From Megaleporinus macrocephalus (taxonomy: Eukaryota > Chordata > Actinopteri > Characiformes > Anostomidae), in NCBI GenBank assembly GCA_021613375.1, contig CM038719.1, positions 5,638,890-5,702,889 on the forward strand: a DNA stretch of 64,000 nucleotides, given 5' to 3'. The first letter of the stretch is position 1. Every line of letters begins with the position of its first letter. The translations under genes and the position numbers were made by a program. The notes beneath the pieces are model-generated. The model was not told the DNA's origin. It did not search any database and saw nothing but the letters and a program-made list of their open reading frames with translations. Shown here piece after piece: positions 12,906 to 23,240 of the stretch.

Positions 12906-13882
12906 TTTTATTTTGTATTATTATTATTATTTCTTTTTCTCTTTTTTATTCTTATCTATTTTTATTGACTTATTTTTTTTTACTTTTGTCTTATTCTTGG
13001 TTTTAGTTTCTTATTCAGCTTTTATTTGTTTTTCTTTTATGATTTATCTTACTTAATTTTTTTCTCTGTTCTTATTGTTTCTTTTACATTTTAAGTACTC
13101 ATAAAAATTCATTTTAATTTATTTTCAATCCTTTTTTGTTTAAAAATTGTAATGCTAGTCGGGTCTAAAGGTTGATTGATTAAAATTGCGGGGGTCTCCT
13201 GGCTAATGCAGGAAAGCTTGTGGGTTTAAATAAATCAGAACATGATAGATCAGGCAGCTGCTGCCCCTGTTTTCCATTTCTATCAACAGTTTGAAATCTA
13301 TCCTGGTATTGGTAAAGAACCTTAAGATTATGTGGAGGTTCTTTAAACTAAGCTTATTAATCCTTATTAAATCGTTGTAAACCAAAAAGAAGAAAACCAA
13401 AGCCTGCTTTGCTACAAAGAACTCTTATTGGCTACAGCATTATTTAATTATTTTATTGAGCCTTTAATTCAACCAGGTAAGGACTAATTCTTACTTACAA
13501 TGGCGGCCTGGCCATTAAGACTGAACTCAGATGATGTTGTCCAGCCGTAGTAACATCCGATGGTCGAATTCACTTGTTTTGATTCTCCGTCCTGTAGGAC
13601 TTGGTGGCCTGGGTGACCGCAGGGTTCCTCCACATCCCACATGCAGAGGATATCCCCAACACGGTTACCGTGGGCAATGGAGGCGGGGTCCTCCTGAGAC
13701 CACACAACTACTTTGATGAAGATCCGTCTATTCACTCGCCAGATGGTGTGTACTTCCTGCCCGGCTCGGAGCACGACTGTGAGTACAACAGGATGGCGTG
13801 TTTAGAGAAAGACCTGTGCAGTCCGGCACTGGAGCCCTACACCTACCATGGCTTTGAAGGAGTCATGAATTTCGAGGGGTAA
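2570..13882 (+). CDS. aoc2: Membrane copper amine oxidase, AOC2/AOC3 type (four coding exons)
   Basis: Joined exons 2570-4148, 7734-8019, 11461-11593 and 13598-13882 give 760 aa; human AOC3 has 763. The family oxidises primary amines to aldehydes, releasing ammonia and hydrogen peroxide, using copper and a topaquinone made from its own tyrosine. Residues about 11-31 are one hydrophobic anchor with a short cytoplasmic N-terminus, as in type II membrane AOC3/VAP-1. Visible key residues: catalytic Asp379 (F-L-D-S-S), topaquinone Tyr464 in G-N-Y-D-Y, copper ligands His513 and His515 (I-H-T-H) and a His near 678 (F-L-H-I-P). The residue two before Tyr464 is Gly, as I recall for AOC2; AOC3 has a bulky Leu there. 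The RGD of human AOC3 near the C-terminus is absent. The symbol is therefore AOC2-like by inference; teleost AOC2/AOC3 naming is not settled by this window. Confidence 0.95.
5600..5653 (-). mobile_element. Tc1/mariner-like terminal repeat, partial element
   Basis: On the minus strand this reads TACAGTGCTGTGCAAAGGTT followed by TGAGGCACTTA, the type of terminus found on many fish Tc1-like elements. The element would extend leftwards into 5200-5600, but I could not identify a matching second end, so only the terminus is annotated. Confidence 0.45.
6464..6541. repeat. Small fold-back (MITE-like) repeat
   Basis: It starts with TGGTTTCCCAAACCCAGATT and ends with GTCTGGGAAACC, whose complement matches the start, with a short spacer. 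This resembles a short palindromic repeat common in fish genomes. No target duplication was identified. Confidence 0.4.
7200..7347 (+). mobile_element. Tc1/mariner-type MITE end next to the GATA array
   Basis: It ends GTGTGCCTAAACTTTTGACT then GATA, the sequence expected at the end of a fish Tc1-like element (compare the complete copy at 16965-17379, which ends ACCCAAACCTTTGACTGATA). The left end is not clear. Confidence 0.45.
7345..7688. repeat. GATA tetranucleotide array with interruptions
   Basis: (GATA)n of about 340 bp interrupted by blocks such as GCCAAACAGCGAGACATA and GCAAACACTGAGACACACATA, which themselves recur. This means blocks of repeat plus interruption were duplicated. It ends 45 bp before amine oxidase exon 2. 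Confidence 0.95.
7734..8019 (+). CDS. aoc2: Amine oxidase coding exon 2
   Basis: Acceptor TTTTCATCCGAAG then GT; the split glycine codon (G from exon 1, GT here) continues L-Y-N-N. It encodes a stretch matching AOC family exon 2, including P-R-Y-L-H-V-A-S-N and N-R-W-G-H. The donor is CTCG followed by GTGAGA, splitting an Arg codon. Length 286 bp. Confidence 0.93.
8020..8806. other. Amine oxidase intron 2, left part
   Basis: No gene or known repeat seen. It contains short CA-rich and CTCT runs just after the donor. Confidence 0.6.
8807..10668. repeat. 42-bp minisatellite in amine oxidase intron 2
   Basis: A unit of about 42 bp containing AAGTGGCCAGTTAGTAGAAG, then TGCAAGGTAGGTGTTTCTAA. The left half (to about 9530) is homogeneous with AAAAAAG between units. 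The right half is a mixture with shorter units (AATAAAGTGGCCAGTGAGA) and an AATAAA in most copies. The same family recurs in g6pc1 intron 4 (42130-43130), in the same orientation. Confidence 0.93.
10669..11460. other. Amine oxidase intron 2, right part
   Basis: It contains a dispersed repeat at about 11115-11312 (TTGGAGATACATGCATTTTT; later GAAGCATTTCTATTGGTC) that recurs near 32055-32200 and partly near 50390-50560. The rest is unrecognised. It ends in CTTTTCCTCTCTCAG, a strong 3' splice site. Confidence 0.55.
11461..11593 (+). CDS. aoc2: Amine oxidase coding exon 3
   Basis: 133 bp. It completes the split Arg codon and encodes Y-K-V-A-I-T and D-E-E-P-T-S-S-S, aligned with human AOC3 YQLAVTQRKEEEPSSSS. 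The acceptor is CTCTCTCAG; the donor AAG followed by GTGAGT ends on a codon boundary. Confidence 0.94.
11905..12226. repeat. Fold-back inverted repeat in amine oxidase intron 3
   Basis: The left arm, about 11905-12035, begins AGGTCAAATCAACACTGCAG. Its imperfect complement ends near 12226 (CTTCAGTGTTGGTTTGAGCC). CATAGAGAATGAA near 12090 pairs with TTCATTCTCTATG near 12022. Arms are roughly 130 bp with a loop of about 50 bp, so the RNA would form a long hairpin. It has the form of a MITE or fold-back element; superfamily not determined. Confidence 0.7.
12240..12375. repeat. Degenerate CTAGCAAC-type repeat
   Basis: Irregular repeats of CCTAGCAAC and CATAGCAAC. The complement (GTTGCTATG/GTTGCTAGG) makes up the degenerate array at 39850-40340, and similar motifs occur near 50090-50310. 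Confidence 0.55.
12376..12740 (+). pseudogene. LINE reverse transcriptase C-terminal fragment
   Basis: The open frame includes [13 protein letters not shown] and [15 protein letters not shown], a signature I associate with the C-terminal region of fish non-LTR retrotransposon polymerases. After a stop at about 12628 the reading continues in another frame as E-L-G-K-S-A-F-G-Y, so it is frameshifted and dead. Same strand as the host gene, inside intron 3. Confidence 0.6.
12853..12905. repeat. (ATT)n microsatellite and T-rich tract
   Basis: About 17 ATT triplets followed by T-rich low-complexity sequence up to about 13140. It is the probable source of the nearby Y/F/I-rich open frames, which are not genes. 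Confidence 0.93.
13598..13882 (+). CDS. aoc2: Amine oxidase coding exon 4 (C-terminus)
   Basis: Acceptor TTCTCCGTCCTGTAG. It encodes [18 protein letters not shown], nearly identical to human AOC3 and carrying the third copper histidine, and ends in TAA at 13880-13882. The C-terminal cysteine-containing segment (C-E-Y-N-R-M-A-C-L) keeps the spacing of the human disulfide pair but lacks RGD. Confidence 0.96.
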   Translation, partial: DLVAWVTAGFLHIPHAEDIPNTVTVGNGGGVLLRPHNYFDEDPSIHSPDGVYFLPGSEHDCEYNRMACLEKDLCSPALEPYTYHGFEGVMNFEG

Positions 13883-15040
13883 CTCCTGCTGTGAACTAGG
13901 TGACTTGGACGTTTCACAGCTCATCCGAAGAGCTTCATCAGTCAGTGTTCAGTTGTTTTCCACATTGACCCATTTTTTTCTCTATCACCCCAAAACCTGG
14001 TCAGCCAAGCTGCCTGAATGGTGGGGAGGGTAGTATGTAATACCGCTGTCTTCAATGGACCATGGACTTGTTGCTGCACCTGGAAGAGTCCTTGGCCAAG
14101 ACTGCTGATGCTAAGTCAGCCTATATCTGATTCAACTGTGAGTTTGTGCATTTAGTTGTAGCTGTGGAGCAAGTAATGGAAGGTTACAGCATCAGGCAAG
14201 ATAATCCCCCCCAAATAGGCATACCGGGTGGGCCAGACAGTCTCTGCTGTGGCACAAATGCATTCTATTTGTTGAAGCAGATAAAGAGATACCCCTCATA
14301 CCCCAAATTACATAACATCACATTAGTGCCCCACCAATGGCTCTGTTATTATTTGTTAGCTTTGTTCTGGATTCAAAGTAAATAGTGGCCAATATTTTCT
14401 CAATTACAGCTACTTTTGAATTTGGCCAGCATTTGTTTAAAGATGCTAAGACTCTTCACGTTCAGGTCGGAGCCTCTACTGTACGGTCTGAGGTTCTCGT
14501 TGTCCAAAAAACTACTGATGAGAAATAGAAGAAGGAACTACTGGAGTTGATAAGGTGAGATACAATTCCTAAACCAATGAAGAAAAACAAGCAAAAGCCA
14601 AACTGGCCCTTTGTGGATCTTGTTGTTATAAGCTGTGGGTTTAATCTAGCTAGGTTAGTGTTGAATCTAGCTATCTTCACTTTAACTTCCAACCAGAACA
14701 TGAAGATGTGGCTTCATAGCAAGAAACATCCTAAAAACCCACTTTGTTAAGGAGATCCACAAAGGCCCAGTTTAGCTTTTGCCAATGGGTGCTAACATTA
14801 GCTCGCTAACCATTGGCACCAAACTTTGTTTTTCTTCAACGTTCATTCGGATGTAACTCACTTTTCCTCTACTCATTGTGGAGCCGGAATAAACAAGGAA
14901 TCGACTGTAAAAGGTTTTACAGGTTCTATCATGTTGGGGCCACCATTGGCTATTTACATTAGACAGCTGTTTTAATACTTCTAGCTGGTTAAAATCTTGT
15001 GCAGGTAAATAAATATCTGTGTCAGTGTTAGTAGTATCCC
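13883..15040. other. 3' flank of the amine oxidase gene, probably 3'UTR
   Basis: No coding sequence seen. The first AATAAA on the plus strand that I noted is at 14888-14893; others lie at about 15008 and 15260. Which of these is used cannot be told from sequence. Confidence 0.4.
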
Positions 15041-15041
15041 T

Positions 15042-15320
15042 GCAAACACAGTCATGTTGTGACAACGTTGTCACAATGTTGAAATGTAACTCCCCAAAAA
15101 GTTGTGACAACGTTATCTGACAATGTTGTGAGAATGTAGTGGCAACGTAGTCAGTGTATTGTTACAACCTCCTAGAATTCTTCATACATTCTATTATATC
15201 TGCATGGAACTCCATAGATTTTTGCCAAGTTGCCAGCAGGTAGGTATAATAACGTATAATAAACGTTCAGACAACGTAAAGAAAGCTAACAATACTGTGA
15301 CAACATTGTGTGTTTGCTGG
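15042..15320. mobile_element. MITE-like element with CCCWGCAAACACA ends
   Basis: It begins CCCTGCAAACACAGTCATGT; the right end, ACAACATTGTGTGTTTGCTGGG, is a near-complement. The interior is full of short TTGTGACAACGTTGT palindromes. This resembles a non-autonomous DNA transposon. No exact target duplication was found. Confidence 0.5.
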
Positions 15321-15449
15321 GATTTCAGCTAACACTTCAACTGCTAATGTAAAACTAGGGTTAAATGTGAAAGGAGCTTTTACTTCTTAATATTATCCAC
15401 AAATATGGCTTTGAACAAAATTCTGCTTCTGAATGGCTAAGGCTGTTTT

Positions 15450-16390
15450 TAACTATGCTAATTAGTTCAGTATATGACTTTGTTAGTTACATTAGCAATG
15501 TAAATGCTTCTCTTACGTGTAGCTACATTAACAACATACACACTCCTCTGACTTGTAGCTACATTAGCAATGTACATGCTCCTTATACTTGTAGCTACAT
15601 TAGCAATGTACATGTCCATTTGTTAGCTACATTAGCAACGTACACGCTCCTCATACTTGTAGCTACATTAGCAATGTACACGCTCCTCATACTTGTAGCT
15701 ACATTAGCAATGTACACGCTCCTCATACTTGTAGCTACATTAGCAATGTACATGTCTACTTGTTAGCTATATTAGCAATGTACACGCTTCTCATATTTGT
15801 AGCTACAATAACAATGTACATGCCTACTTGTTAGTTACATTAGCAACGTACACGCTCCTCATACTTGTAGCTACATTAGCAATGTACATGCCTACTTGTT
15901 AGCTACATTAGCAATGTACATGCCTACTTGTTAGCTACATTAGCAACGTACACGCTCCTCATACTTGTAGCTACATTAGCAATGTACATGCCTACTTGTA
16001 GCTACATTAGCGACATACACACTCCTCATACTTGTAGCTACATTAGCAATGTACATGCCTACTTGTAGCTACATTAGCGACATACACACTCCTCATACTT
16101 GTTAGATACATTAGCAATGTACATGCCTACTTGTTAGCTACATTAGCAATGTATACGCTCCTTAAACTTGTAGCTACATTAGCAATGTACATGCCTACTT
16201 GTTAGCTACATTAGCAATGTACATGCCTACTTCTTAGCTACATTACCGATGTACACACTCCTCATACTTGTAGCTACATTAGCATCATACACGCTCCTCT
16301 TACTTGTTAGCTACGTTAAAGACGAACACACTTCTCTTATTTGTTAGCTACGTTAATGACGTACACACTCCTTGTCAGCTACGTTAGCCT
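15450..16390. repeat. TAGCTACATTAGCAATGTAC minisatellite, variable unit
   Basis: Units of about 28-37 bp sharing TAGCTACATTAGCAATGTAC and differing in the spacer (ATGCCTACTTGT or ACGCTCCTCATACTTG). Two unit types alternate irregularly. A single related motif (TTAGCTACATTAGCTC) appears at about 27501, so the array grew from a dispersed repeat. Confidence 0.92.
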
Positions 16391-16395
16391 CGTAG

Positions 16396-16884
16396 CTCCA
16401 GTCTAAAACTAAAGAAGCAAACTTCAGACACCCAACACGTCCTTGTTGACCATTTTGGGTTTCACTTTAAACCATGATTGTAGTTGCTTTGACTAAAACT
16501 ACTAACTACTATATTATAAGTATTAGACAAACTTAGTGAGCCAGACTTCACATTAACCCCTTTTTAGACATTGTTACTTTTCCTAACCAAGATATTTAGT
16601 CTGATTGTTATTGAAATACTATGATTGTATATGTGGTCCATTTGAAAAATCTGTGTTTTTTTTTTAAACTGCATCGTTGTTGTGTGATAGCGATGTAAAT
16701 ATTAATTCAAATGTTCTTTATTTTTGCATTACTGTCAAATGCACTGCAAATAAAAACACGGACTCTGTATTAATTCTGTAAGTTTGCTTCTCTGTGTTCG
16801 ACACCTCACGTAGGAATGTTTTGTGGAATGCTGTGTAAATGCTGAGAAAAGTCTCTTTAGTATTTTACTAGAACAGAACATTGA
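16396..16884. other. Non-repetitive stretch with a possible poly(A) signal
   Basis: No open frame of note. AATAAA at about 16749 lies in CTGCAAATAAAAACAC and is followed by a T/GT-rich stretch, a plausible cleavage region for a transcript coming from the left. If it belonged to the amine oxidase, the 3'UTR would be about 2.9 kb and include the minisatellite; this is only a possibility. Confidence 0.3.
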
Positions 16885-16962
16885 TGAGTGTACTGGGTTA
16901 CACTGCTGCCCTACATGCTGTCGTCTGGGGTTCGATTCCTCACCTGGGTAAGAATTTACCTA
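16885..16962 (+). repeat. tRNA-derived SINE fragment
   Basis: GGTTCGATTCC near 16929 is a perfect Pol III B-box. A degraded A-box-like GTGTACTGGGTTACAC lies about 35 bases upstream. The SINE body is cut short by the Tc1-like MITE that begins at 16965. Confidence 0.5.
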
Positions 16963-16964
16963 TA

Positions 16965-17379
16965 CACCACCAGTCAAACTGAATATATATGTTTATATTT
17001 ATAAAGATATTTTCATTATTTTTACAACACTTATAAAACCCCCAGAACAGGATCTCAGCATGTACACTATCTTCTTCAGTCCCGTTAGAGAAGCAGCTCA
17101 TGTGGCTCCTCATGAAGCTGCTGGTCAGAATGTTCAAAGTATGTAAACCTGCATCAGAGCAAATTAGCTCATTTCTAAAAGACCCTCTAAACATTCTTTA
17201 AACACAACCAGATGTTTAATTCTGCTCCAGCAATAATTCCATACCTCTAATTTTATACTTATTTTATATTCTTGACAGTTATTTACTAATATTATCTCTA
17301 TTAATATAGTACAAATGAGAAAAAAACAAAGGATATAAACAAAGGAAACAAAGGATACCCAAACCTTTGACTGATATTG
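16965..17379. mobile_element. Tc1/mariner MITE, complete, TA target
   Basis: The left end CACCACCAGTCAAA and the right end (complement CAATATCAGTCAAAGGTTTG) are inverted copies, each flanked by TA. About 415 bp, no transposase. The termini match the Tc1-like end beside the GATA array at 7345. Confidence 0.65.
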
Positions 17380-17394
17380 TAAATGCAGTAACAT

Positions 17395-17867
17395 TACATG
17401 ACTTATAGACAACTAGTCATCATATCTTCTGCTCCATGAAACACATGTTAATGTTCAGTATTAACAGATATGCTTCTTTAATATATTTACATTGTACTAA
17501 ACTACATTCATGTTTAATGGGCGCATATGCGGCTGAAACAGGAAGCCTAGCGCATCCCAAATTTATCAACATTAACATTTTAATATAACATTATAGTCAC
17601 TATGGCTTTTAGAAGAATGGGGTTTTTGGGGAGGTGGGCTAGTGCACTACAGACCCCTGTGGTGCGGCCTAAGCTTTTATCCTTAATGGCATTTTTCCTT
17701 ACATTACTTTTACTTTTATACTTTAAGTACTTCTGAAAGCAGTACTTTTACACTTTTACTGGAGTAAAAAGCTTCAGTTGATACTTCAACTTCTGCAGAA
17801 ATATTTTTAAACCCTAGTATCTATACTTCTACCTGAGTAATGAATGTGGATACTTTTGACACCTTTG
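17395..17867 (-). mobile_element. hAT-like non-autonomous element, truncated copy
   Basis: On the minus strand it starts CAAAGGTGTCAAAAGTATCC and matches the element at 46168-47786 through its first several hundred bases (TACTTCTGCAGAAGTTGAAG type sequence, then GGATGCGCTAGGCTTCCTGT). It lacks the 36-bp minisatellite and the right end. Confidence 0.75.
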
Positions 17868-17879
17868 GATTTGGAGATG

Positions 17880-18414
17880 GCATGAAATGAGATTTCTTCT
17901 GCATCACCTGCAATGCTGTGTTACCTGCAATGCTACAAACAAGGAAAATCTTCAATCCAGAGTGTTGGGATTCAGGAAGAGTAGCACAGATTCATTCTTA
18001 TGCCAGAGTATTTAAATCCATATGGAACAGAACCATTTGTGATTGTTTGGAAGGTGAGATGATGCACCTCCATCTCTCCAGCATCCACATTTGAAATCCA
18101 CGTTACCAGCACGGCTATGTAGCTACTGCTGAATACGTCTTTAGCACAGAAACCTTTGAAGAACTGTATTCTATAAGTGTGTAGAAGAACACTTGTTGGT
18201 GCTATATAGAGCCATATACAACACATTTCTCCATTAATCACCATGCTTTCTTATCCCTTTTTTAAATAGCTTTTTAGAAGGTTCTTCAAGTGTTCCTATA
18301 TAGAACCATGAATACTTAAAGAAGAAGCATTTGCATGATAAAATAATTCCTTGCATAGTGAAATGGTTCTTCAGGTCGTCCGATCTATATGGTTCTATAT
18401 GGACAACATCAAGC

Positions 18415-18454
<40 letters not shown>

Positions 18455-18640
18455 AGAACCCTTTTGGCCCTATTTAGAACAGCATTCAGTATAGAACCAC
18501 ATACAACACCATCAGTCTGAAGAAACATTTGACTACCGTGTAAGCATGCAAATGGTGTTTTGGGTGTTCATGGTTCTATATAGAACTATAGTCTTTACTG
18601 AAGAACCTTTGGAGAACCATCTTTTGAAATGTGTAAGATA
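17880..18640. repeat. Dispersed repeat with GGTTCTATATAGAACC-type palindromes; (AAT)n inside
   Basis: Repeated TATAGAACCA and GGTTCTATAT motifs in both orientations, and an (AAT)n run at about 18418-18452. Similar wording (CATAGAACCAG, GAACGGTTCTGA) appears in g6pc1 intron 3 before the 54-bp array, so the families may be related. Confidence 0.45.
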
Positions 18641-18998
18641 CTTGATTGCACTGATTTATTTTGATGTGTTTTGTCAATTATAGTAATAGCAGATCCATAA
18701 AAAGTAACACCGACCAATCAGAGACCAGCGTGCTCATTCATATGTATGAGAGGAACTCAACAACTGTGACAAGTGAAGGATATTGCCAGTGGTGGACCAG
18801 TTTCACTTTAGTTTACCGTCAGAGGGACATCAGCTTAGGAGTGATTGTCAAGAAAACCCTGACACTCAGTTCACAAACTAGCCTGGAGGCTTTTCTCTGA
18901 TGTTCACCTCATGAATACATGAACAGCTTTGGTTCCACATTTGAATTTGAAGACAAAAAATAAAATAAAATGTGGCTTATAATCTTTCACAAACTGTT
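18641..18998. other. Unassigned intergenic stretch
   Basis: No gene, RNA or known repeat recognised. The short open frame here has no familiar features. Confidence 0.5.
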
Positions 18999-19715
18999 AA
19001 TATTAGCCATAACATTAAATCTCCATGTATCTACACTCACTGTCCACTGTATCAGCTCCACTGACCATATAGGACCACTTACAGACTGTAGTTCATCTGA
19101 TTCTCTGTATACTTTATTACTCTGTTCTTTAATGATCAGGACCCCCACAGGACCACCACAGAGCAGCTACTATTAGGAAAGTGGATCGGTTTCAGCTCTG
19201 CAGTGACCCTGATGTGGTGGTGGTGTGTTAGTGTGTGTTGTGCTGGTGTAAGTGGATCAGACACAGCAGTGCTGCTGCTGCTGGAGTGTTTAAACACCTC
19301 AGTGTCACTACTGGACTGAGAATCGTCCACCAACCAAAACTATCCAGACAGCAGTGTCCTGTGGGCGGCGTCCTGTGTCCACTGATGAAGGACTAGAGAA
19401 CACAAACTGTGCAGCAGCAGATGAGCTACTGTCTCTGACTTTACATCTACAAGGTGGACCAGCAGCACTGCTGTGTCTGATCTACTCACATCAGCACGTC
19501 AGTGTCACTGCAGTGCTGAGAATGACCCACCACACAAATAGTAGCTGCTCTGTGGTGGTCCTGTGGGGGTCCTGATCATTAAAGAACAGAGTAATAAAGT
19601 ATACAGAGAATCAGATGAACTACAGTCTGTAAGTGGAGCTCCTGTATGGTCAGTGGAGCTGATACAGTGGACAGTGAGTGTAGATAGAAGGAGGTGGTTT
19701 TAATGTTATAGATGC
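18999..19715. mobile_element. Long fold-back element, full copy
   Basis: The left arm from about 19007 (ATAACATTAAAT; then TCTACACTCACTGTCCACTG) is the complement of the right arm ending about 19713. The outer arms, 19030-19175 and 19545-19690, are almost identical inverted copies. Partial copies sit at 25333-25735, 51134-51412 and 54810-55115. No transposase; class not determined. Confidence 0.75.
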
Positions 19716-19747
19716 CCAACAGTTCCACATACAGGTGTGACACTCAG

Positions 19748-19780
19748 TCAGGCGTCCACATACTTTCGGCCACATAGCGT
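19748..19780 (-). mobile_element. Tc1/mariner-like terminal repeat remnant
   Basis: The complement reads TACGCTATGTGGCCGAAAGT then ATGTGGACGCCTG, close to the ends of a common fish Tc1-like element. It is abutted on the left by the fold-back element, and no partner end was seen. Confidence 0.45.
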
Positions 19781-19789
19781 ATGCATTTT

Positions 19790-20480
19790 GGGAGTAGAAA
19801 GTGCAGCATCATTGTGGCTTAGCACAACTCTGGAGTTCATTGACAGCCGATCTTGCATCTTCTCACACCAGTCGGTGCTGGTTTGTGTGAGACGACTGTA
19901 AACAGGCGGGCCAGATGTTGGGGAGGATTGATGGTTGTTTTTCTCGGTGGAGTCTATAAGTGAAGTCCAGAATACGTACATGAAAAGACGGATGCATATT
20001 TGCGCACACACATTCGCTGGAAGCGCTGTTTAAACTGGCTGTCGTCCATATCTGCACCGCAGGGCCCGCTCAAGTGTGAGCTGCAGTACATTCACAGCAT
20101 TCACGGCCTTCAGCGCACGGAGGTTTTTATGGAGGACCCAACGGAAGGGTCATTCGAGCTGGGAGTGTTGAAACTACACAGAACATTTCTAAGAGTAACG
20201 ACGCCACATGAATCACGGCAGGAGTAAAACACTTTACAAGCACTTTGTAAGATAAACGCCACTTCGGCAGTACGGCTCCATTGGCCCAAATGTCACATAA
20301 CCATGCACTGCGCACCAGACAGGTACATAGATCTAACTATCCCTCACAAAAAACAAGTATACTTAAAGTTTATTTTATTAAGTAAACGTAAATAAAGGTA
20401 AAGTATAGTTCTCAAGTATAGTTTATGTAATTAGTATACTAATATCCCTGTACTAGTAGTACACTTGTATATGTACTATT
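19790..20480. other. Unassigned intergenic stretch
   Basis: No recognisable gene. 20340-20480 is rich in AGTATACTT/AAGTATA palindromes and may be another degraded transposon. Confidence 0.4.
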
Positions 20481-20489
20481 GTAATTTCC

Positions 20490-21542
20490 ACACAGACACT
20501 GGGAGACCATACAAACTCTACACAGACACTAGATGACCATACAAACTCTACACAGACACTAGAAGACCATACAAACTCTACACAGACACTGGGAGACCAT
20601 ACAATCTCCACACAGAAACTGGGAGACCATACTAACTCCACACAAACAGTGGGAGACCGTATAATCTCCACACAGACACTGGGAGACCATACAAATTCTA
20701 CACAGACACTGGGAGACCATACAAATTCTACACAGACACTGCGAGACCATATAATCTCCACACAGACACTGGGAGACCATACAGACTCCAGACAGACACT
20801 GGGAGATCATACAGACTCCACACAGACACTGGGAGACCATACAATCTCCACACAGACACTGGGAGACCATACAATCTCCACACAGACACTGGGAGACCAT
20901 TCAAACTCCACACAGACACTGGGAGACCATTCACACTCCACATAGTCAATGGGAGACCATACACACTCCACACAGACACTGAGAGACCGTACAACCTCCA
21001 CACAGACACTGGGAGACCATACAGACTCCAGACAGACACTGGGAGACCATACAGACTCTAGACAGACACTGGGAGATCATACAATCTCAACACAGACACT
21101 GGAAGACCATACAGACTCCACACAGACACTGGGAGACCATACAAACTCCACACAGACACTGGGAGACCATACACACTCCACACAGAAACTGGGAAACCAT
21201 ACAAACTCCACACAGACACTGAGAGACCATACATTCTCCACACAGAAACTGGGAGACCATACACACTTCAAACAGACACTGGGAGACCATACAAACTCCA
21301 CACAGACACTGGGAGACCGTACAACATCCACACAGACACTGGGAGACCATACAAACTCCACACAGACACTGGGAGACCGTACAACCTCCACACAGACACT
21401 GGGAGACCATACACACTCCACACAGACACTGAGAGACCATACAAATTCTACACAGACACTGGGAGACCATATAATCTCCACACAGACACTGGGAGACCAT
21501 ACAAATTCTACACAGACGCTGAGAGACCATACAAACTCCACA
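20490..21542. repeat. 30-bp minisatellite, left block
   Basis: A 30-bp unit, CACAGACACTGGGAGACCAT plus ACAAACTCCA with variants, in about 35 copies. The 30-bp period keeps several frames open on both strands (T-Q-T-L-G-D-H-T and V-S-Q-C-L-C-G type repeats); no gene is implied. Confidence 0.96.
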
Positions 21543-21973
21543 AGAAAGCCCAGCAGCGTCTCTACTTCCTCCGGAAGCTGAGAAAGGCCCGTCTCCCTCC
21601 ACCCATCCTCACCCTCTTCTATAGGGGAACCATAGAGAGCATCCTAAGCAGCTGCATCACTGCCTGGTTTGGGACCTGCACAGCCTCTGACCGCAAGTCC
21701 CTCCAACGCATTGTGAGGACAGCTGAGAGGATCATCGGAGTCTCTCTCCCCTCCGTCTTGGACATTTACACCACCCGCTGCATCCGCAAAGCAACCAGCA
21801 TTGTGGATGACCCCACCCACCCTTCACACAGACTGTTCTCCCTCCTGCCATCAGGAAGAAGGTACCGCAGCGTCCGGTCCAACACGACCAGACTCTGCAA
21901 CAGCTTCTTCCCCCAAGACTTCAGACTTCTCAACACAACTCAACGTCTGAACTGATATCTTCTGGTACATGTA

Positions 21974-22013
<40 letters not shown>

Positions 22014-22394
22014 ATTTACCCCAGAAAAAAGGGAAGCATTTTTGCACAAAGCATTGCACTGATAACTTTACTACCTCACTGGACTCTATTTATTACACAT
22101 TGCACAATTTGCACACTACCAGCAATTATTTATTATTCTCTGTCTGTACTGTGTTGTGTTGTGTTGTCTGTACTGTGTTGTGTTGTCTGTACTGTGTTGT
22201 GTTGTCTGTACTGTGTTGTGTTGTCTGTACTGTGTTGTGTTGTCTGTCTGCACTTGTTTGTTTGTGTTGCACTTGTGTCTTGTATGCACTGTCTATGTTG
22301 CACCATGGTCCTGGAGGAACGTTGTTTCGTTTCACTGTGTACTCTGTATGTAGTTGAAATGACAATAAAACCCACTTGACTTGACTTGACTTGA
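21543..22394 (+). mobile_element. 5'-truncated LINE (CR1/L2/Rex-like 3' end) inserted in the 30-bp array
   Basis: It encodes the C-terminal end of a non-LTR polymerase (K-A-Q-Q-R-L-Y-F-L-R-K-L, then S-C-I-T-A-W-F-G, and S-L-L-P-S-G-R-R-Y-R-S-V-R), ending at a TGA at about 21953. Its 3' tail has (CT)n at 21972-22009, a 19-bp TCTGTACTGTGTTGTGTTG repeat at 22139-22250, AATAAA, and a terminal (CTTGA)n. The frame is intact over about 135 codons, so the insertion is fairly recent. The array resumes in phase after it. Confidence 0.85.
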
Positions 22395-23240
22395 CACAGA
22401 CACTGGGAGACCATACAAATTCTACACAGACACTGGCAGACCATACAAATTCTACACAGACACTGGGAGATCATACACACTCCACACAGACACTGGGAGA
22501 CCATATAATCTCCACACAGACACTGGGAGACCATACATTCTCCACACAGACACTGGGAGACCATACATTCTTCACACAGACACTGGGAGACCATACATTC
22601 TCCACACAGACACTGGGAGACCATACAATCTCCACACAGACACTAGCAGACCATACAAATTCTACACAGACACTGGGAGATCATACAACCTCCACCCAGA
22701 CACTGGGAGACCATACAAATTCTACACAGACACTGGGAGATCATACAACCTCCACCCAGACACTGGCAGACCATACACACTCCACAGAGACACTGGGAGA
22801 TCATACAACCTCCACCCAGACACTGAGAGATCATACACACTCCACACAGACACTGGGAGACCATATAATCTCCACACAGACACTGGGAGACCATACACAC
22901 TCCACACAGACACTGGGAGACTATACACACTCCACACAGACACTGGGAGACCATACAAACTCCACACAGACACTGGGAGACCATACACACTCCACACAGA
23001 CACTGGGAGACCATACAAACTCCACACAGACACTGGGAGACCATACACACTCCACACAGACACTGGGAGACCATACATTCTCCACACAGACACTGGGAGA
23101 CCATACACACTCCACACAGACACTGGGAGACTATACATTCTCCACACAGACACTGGGAGACCATACACACTCCACACAGACACTGGGAGACCATACAAAC
23201 TCCACACAGACACTGGGAGACTGTATAATCTCCACACAGT
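22395..23240. repeat. 30-bp minisatellite, right block
   Basis: The same unit as 20490-21542, about 28 copies, more homogeneous at the right end (ACACTCCA, AAACTCCA and TTCTCCA variants alternate). It was one array with the left block before the LINE insertion. Confidence 0.96.

Noticed and set aside
16885..16962. A tRNA gene, from the perfect B-box GGTTCGATTCC
   Set aside because: No acceptor stem or anticodon arm can be formed; it fits a SINE fragment.
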